From assembly GCA_949358305.1 (NCBI GenBank), contig OX442316.1:19034001-19098000 (forward strand): DNA of 64,000 nt, read 5' to 3'. The stretch is from Strigamia acuminata. Its lineage: Eukaryota > Arthropoda > Chilopoda > Geophilomorpha > Linotaeniidae. The translations under genes were made by a program, and so were the position numbers. Positions 59,687 through 64,000 of the stretch are shown here, piece after piece. The notes under the pieces were generated by a model that was not told the origin of the DNA, did no database searches, and saw nothing but the letters and a program-made list of their open reading frames with translations. The first letter of the stretch is position 1. The number at the start of each line of letters is the position of its first letter.

Positions 59687-60423
59687 TCAAAAAGTACGTG
59701 TCGTTTCGTTTCCTTTCATTTCGTAATCGGCCGAGAAGCGGCGCTGCGCGCGGAATTGGATCCGGTGAGCGCAAAAGCGTGGTGATCCCAGTCTACAAAA
59801 ACTAGGGTTATCGATGAGTAAAATTTTGTAATGGCGCTTGAAAAATCGTTCGCTACCGGAGAAAACCGAGATGTACGGATGGGATCAATTTGAAAACGGT
59901 ATTTGCAATCGTTTGCACGATCACTATTAAACCCGTTTATTTATTGTGTATACTTTTTTTTTCTATTTGCAGGCGCCATCTTGGAACTATTTTATTGACT
60001 GCTCTCGGTTTTATTTTTATTTTTTTTATTTTTTATTTTTTATTATTATATTAATTTAATCATATCAAAACACATCAACATCGAATCAAGTGGATTGTTG
60101 CAAGATATAATTATGTTAGATATATAAACATATAAATGAAATGTATGAAAAAAGAAGTGATTTGTATTATTTTGACTTAGAAATGTGGAGTGGCGCGACA
60201 GCAGACGAACGCCGCATTCTTCGTGCGACACTTCCATTTTGTTTCGGGTGTTTTTTTTTCGTGTGCGCCGAACACTTATCGGAGCAATAGTGCCGAAATA
60301 GGAATAGTAAATAAAAAAGTGCTATGAAATGAGTTTATTTCGTATACATTTATTTATTGATTGATTTTTTTCTCGAAATTTTGCAACAGGTTTTCTAATT
60401 CGTTGTGTTCGTTCGGAGGAGAA
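59687..60423. promoter_or_regulatory. Upstream region of ZMYND8
   Basis: AT-rich host DNA between the DIRS element and ZMYND8; the ZMYND8 promoter and 5' UTR must be here. No other gene seen. Confidence 0.4.
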
Positions 60424-63400
60424 ATGGAACAAACGAGCGGAGTAGTCGCGCCGTCGAACAAACGTCGTAAGCCTAAATTCGTGATCGACCGTTTCTTTTA
60501 TTTGATGCTTTACATTCTTTCTTCCTAAGCTGCAACTACGAAGAAACGCGTCACGAACGCCGTTGTTTCGGCCAACGGAAGTCAGCCGAACACTCCGTCG
60601 CCCGTGAAACGCAGGAAAAAAGGCGAAGGACAGGTGAATTTGAATATGTAAGCGTGAAAAATTGGTAATTGGTTGTGCGCAAACAGGTATTCGACGGGCG
60701 CGACGCTTATTGCTGGTTGTGTCACCGCGAAGGCAAAGTGCACAAATGTGCGGCGTGTCCCCGCGTTTTCCACACGCGATGTTTGGGAGTGGATGCTTTG
60801 CAGACGCAGGATTGGGTTTGTACGGAATGCACGCTCGTACTCAACAGCGAGAACGTGGACACACGTTCGAGGGCCATGAGCATGATACATTTGGAGCAGC
60901 TCTGCAGTCTGCTTCGCTTCGCGCTCAATCGTATGAAACATGCCGGGGTAAGAGAGAAAGAAAAACGGGACTTTGGTTAGGTTTATTTATTTATTTAATT
61001 AATTTTATTAATTAATTTATTATTTATTAATTATTGGACAGGACGAAGCTTTTCTGAAACCGGTTTCGTTCGAGGAGTTTCCCAGTTATGCCGATTTCGT
61101 TTATCAGCCGATGGATTTGAGCACTCTCGAAAAAGTAAACTTGTTGCTTTGTTTTTGCTTTGTTTTTGCTTTTGAATTGATTATTGATACGGTATATTTT
61201 ATATTTTTATATTTTTATATTTTTTCTATTTTGCCAGAACATTCGAAATAAAATGTACGGGAGTACCGAATCGTTTTTGTCGGACGCAAAATGGATCGTA
61301 CACAATTGTATTATATTCAACGGATGTAAGAACATTGTTTGTTGAATATAAATTTTAATTTTAATGTTAATTTTAATTGTGAGCGTTTTAAAAATGTTGA
61401 AAATCAGATCAACACCGATTAACGTCAAGTGCCAAATCGATCATCAAAGTTTGTAAATTCGAAATGAATGAAATTGAAGTGTGTCCTTTCTGCTATCTCA
61501 ATTCCTACACCAGTAAAGACAATTGGTTCTGCGATCCTTGCGTGAGCATTAAGAAAGAAAGAATTAATTAATTGATTGATGAATTAATTTTTGTTAATAA
61601 TTTGTTTTGTAGCAAGAACCGCATTTGCTAGTTTGGGCGAAACTAAAAGGATTTCCGTACTGGCCGGCCAAAGCGATGCGAGTGATCGACAGCAACGTGG
61701 ATGTGCGTTTTTTCGGGGCCCACGACAGAGCGTGGATCCCGGTGAACCAGTGCTTTCTCTTGTGTCGTGACATTCCGACCGCGAGCAAGAATAAAAAGAA
61801 GGGAAGTTTCGAACAATCGATGGAAGAATTGGAGCTGCACATACACAGTGCTGGACTGGCCCGGCGGGCTACCGGGAATTTCCCGGTGGCCTGTGGCCTG
61901 GTGGCCCGGTGACGGGCCCACCGTGGACCGTCCCTGGCCCACCGTAGTCTGTCCCTGTGGCCCGACACATCTAGATTTCCCGGTACTAAATTTGTACCCA
62001 GTCCAGCCCTGCACATACATCGTTTGCAAGAACGGTTCGGGCCGTTTCAATACGCGCCATTTCGGACGCCCGTAAACCCTGATGATCTCAATTCTCATTT
62101 GGCCACATTTCTACCTCAGTACACAAAAGTCGATGGAAATTGTGCCAATCTCGAGCCGTCTTCGGGTAATTTCATTTTCCTTTCTTTAATCGTAATCGTT
62201 TTTCATCATTTTTCATCATTTTTAAGTTATTGCGGTTAAAAACGATACGTCGAGACAACGGTTGGACGGGAACAAAAAATTGGAAACGACTGTAGACGGA
62301 CCCAGAGAAAACAACGCGATGGGCGAGGGCGAGTGCGAGGACCAAGGGGAGGGTCAGGACAAAGGCGATGGCAATGGCGAAGGCGAAGTCGAGGTCGAGA
62401 AGAAAAGGAAGGAGAGGGAGGTCGAAGACAAGGATGATACGACGGTGGTGCAGAAAACGGCCGGAGAGTTGTCGAGCCCGGCGAAGAAGGAAAGTGCCTT
62501 TGCGCAGAAACTGGACAGAACAATAGAATCGTGTAAAGCGAAACTGGGCATTGGAGAAGTGGAGGAGGAAATTGCGCTTTTTGACGAGAGCAGCAACGAA
62601 GATTGTACGAAAGCGGCCGTGAAAGAGCTCGTTAAACCTCCGGTGGCAAAAGCGGTCGTGAGAGTTGAAGAAGAAACGCCCGAAACCAAAGAACAACACG
62701 AACGAACCGATTTGGACATGGAGTGCAGCGACGACGGCGATTTAGTGATCGATTTGAACGCTCGGCCGGAAGTGGAGGACGAGACTCAAGCGGTGGCGAA
62801 AGGAGGAAAGAATCAGAAGAAACCCGCGCGAAAAAGTCGGACGCAAAGTAAGTACCGTAACGAGGAGAGGAGAGGTTTGATTTGGTTTTGACTCTGAATT
62901 GCATTTCAGAAGCAGCGAGTAAAAAAACGGTGACGGCCGTGAACCCGACATCGCAACCACATCCGCATTCGCATCCACAGACGCATGCGCACGCGCAACC
63001 GCAACCGCACGTAAGAAACGAAGGCAAATGCTTAAACTCGAATCGAATCGATCGATCAAATTTCTCACAGCCTGGATTTGTCGGTGCCCTGTGATAATTT
63101 TACTGTTTCTTTGTTTTTTTGTTTTTGGGCTGCGGGACGATAACACTTTTGTACTGGTCGTTGTAGACGCTTCCCATGCCCGCCCCACAGCCCCGCTCCC
63201 CCGGCGCCAGTAAAGGCGTGGCTCAGGTGCCATCCCCCTCTAGCCCTGGTCCAGGCTGTGACATGAACAAGTACTCGCGCAAGGTACGTCCGGCCAGCGG
63301 CCACCTAACACTCGCCGCCCTGCCCGGCTGCGTGTCGTCGGTTTCGGCGGCGAATGACTGACTGACGCGTGGCGTTCCGTTGTAGATGATGGATTTCATG

Positions 63401-64000
63401 CGCGGCACCGTGGAGGAGATGTTCCGCGACATGGCGAGTTCGGGCAACCTGGAGGCCAAGGTGAAGACGCTTCAGCTGGAGATTGAGAAGCTGCAGTGGC
63501 GGCACCAGCAGGAATTGGCCGAGATGAAACACAACGCCGATTTGATCCTGCTCGAGATGAGGGCGAGCTTGGAGTCGGAGAAGGTGCGGGCGCTCACCGA
63601 CTTGAGACGCCAGTGCGAGGAAGAGAAGCAGAAGGCGGTGGAGGAGACCAAGAAGAAGCAATGGGTACGGCGATGCAAATTGCAAATTGAATTAAATGCA
63701 ATTAAATCTAATTAAATCCAATTAAATCCAATTAATTGTTTTCAGTGCGCCAACTGCGGCAAGGATGCCATTTTTTATTGCTGCTGGAACACGAGTTACT
63801 GCGATTTCTCGTGCCAGTCGGCGCACTGGCCGAAACACATGACCGTTTGCACGCAGTCGCAGGGGTCGATGGAGAACGAGGAGGCGGCCAAAGCAGCGGC
63901 GGCGGCGGCGGCCAATTCGACCGGGCCCGCGAAACCCGCTTCGGCGGCGCCGCCCAATCAGACGCAGAGGGGCTCGGGATGCGGGGACGGGAGGAACAGC
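60424..64000 (+). CDS. ZMYND8: ZMYND8-type chromatin reader (partial, runs off the window)
   Basis: Starts [14 protein letters not shown] and [13 protein letters not shown]. Domains in order: a PHD finger ([20 protein letters not shown] ... WVCTECT), a bromodomain ([19 protein letters not shown] ... [16 protein letters not shown]), a Cys module ([20 protein letters not shown]), PWWP ([19 protein letters not shown] ... [10 protein letters not shown]), a charged linker with an [17 protein letters not shown] tract, a coiled coil ([15 protein letters not shown]) and MYND ([20 protein letters not shown]). This order and the wording match ZMYND8, which reads H3K4me1/H3K14ac and H3K36me2 marks and recruits repressor complexes. 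The exon after PWWP is split by a MITE with a stop codon (see the element at 61846). The 3' end lies outside the window, inside an Ala/Pro-rich tail. Confidence 0.93.
61846..62011. mobile_element. hAT-like MITE inside a ZMYND8 coding exon
   Basis: A 166-bp GC-rich insert flanked by the 8-bp duplication CACATACA (61838-61845 and 62012-62019). The ends are inverted repeats: CAGTGCTGGACTGG at the left and CCAGTCCAGCCCTG at the right. The CAG-type tip and 8-bp duplication are typical of hAT elements. There is no coding capacity. Insert plus duplication is 174 bp, a multiple of three, so the host frame is kept, but a TGA at about 61910-61912 ends it. Confidence 0.9.

Overview
This is nuclear DNA of an invertebrate animal. 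Genes are split by many short GT-AG introns (often 50-150 bp), spacers are AT-rich with simple repeats, and nearly every recognisable protein is a standard animal family (GTF2H2, ATP6V1H, WDR12, TOMM7, ZMYND8, Boule, SPAG6). Two Methuselah-like receptors, a shep/RBMS protein and CCTAA (TTAGG-strand) telomere-like repeats fit an ecdysozoan, most likely an arthropod or close relative. Species cannot be named from the sequence.

Layout. 1-7.9 kb: an intronless rhodopsin-class receptor, a long coiled-coil gene on the minus strand, and a tiny TOMM7 gene. 8.2-11.5 kb: two Methuselah-like receptors, tail to tail. 11.6-17.8 kb: a truncated SPAG6 copy, CISD3, PIP4K2 and WDR12, packed as divergent and convergent pairs. 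17.8-32.5 kb: AT-rich sequence, then two RNA-binding protein genes on the minus strand, RBMS/shep with long introns and Boule. 33-41.3 kb: an intronless gene of unknown function, a DRAK-type kinase, a trypsin-like protease and an AIG1/ADTRP family membrane hydrolase. 41.8-43.8 kb: two degenerate DNA transposons, one holding a telomere-like minisatellite. 44.5-51.4 kb: GTF2H2, pyrroline-5-carboxylate reductase, OVCA2 and V-ATPase subunit H, with 75-200 bp between genes. 53-54.4 kb: an acidic coiled-coil protein of unknown function. 54.8-59.7 kb: an apparently intact DIRS-type tyrosine-recombinase retrotransposon. 60.4-64 kb: ZMYND8 (PHD, bromo, PWWP, MYND), cut by the window end.

The genes share no pathway; this is an ordinary gene-dense stretch. 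The notable content is mobile. The DIRS element keeps its inverted terminal repeats, internal complementary region and a 3-bp ATT insertion signature. A 166-bp hAT-like MITE with an 8-bp target duplication sits inside a ZMYND8 coding exon and brings a stop codon. Intron coordinates were read by eye from splice consensus, reading phase and family knowledge; no alignment or transcript data were available.
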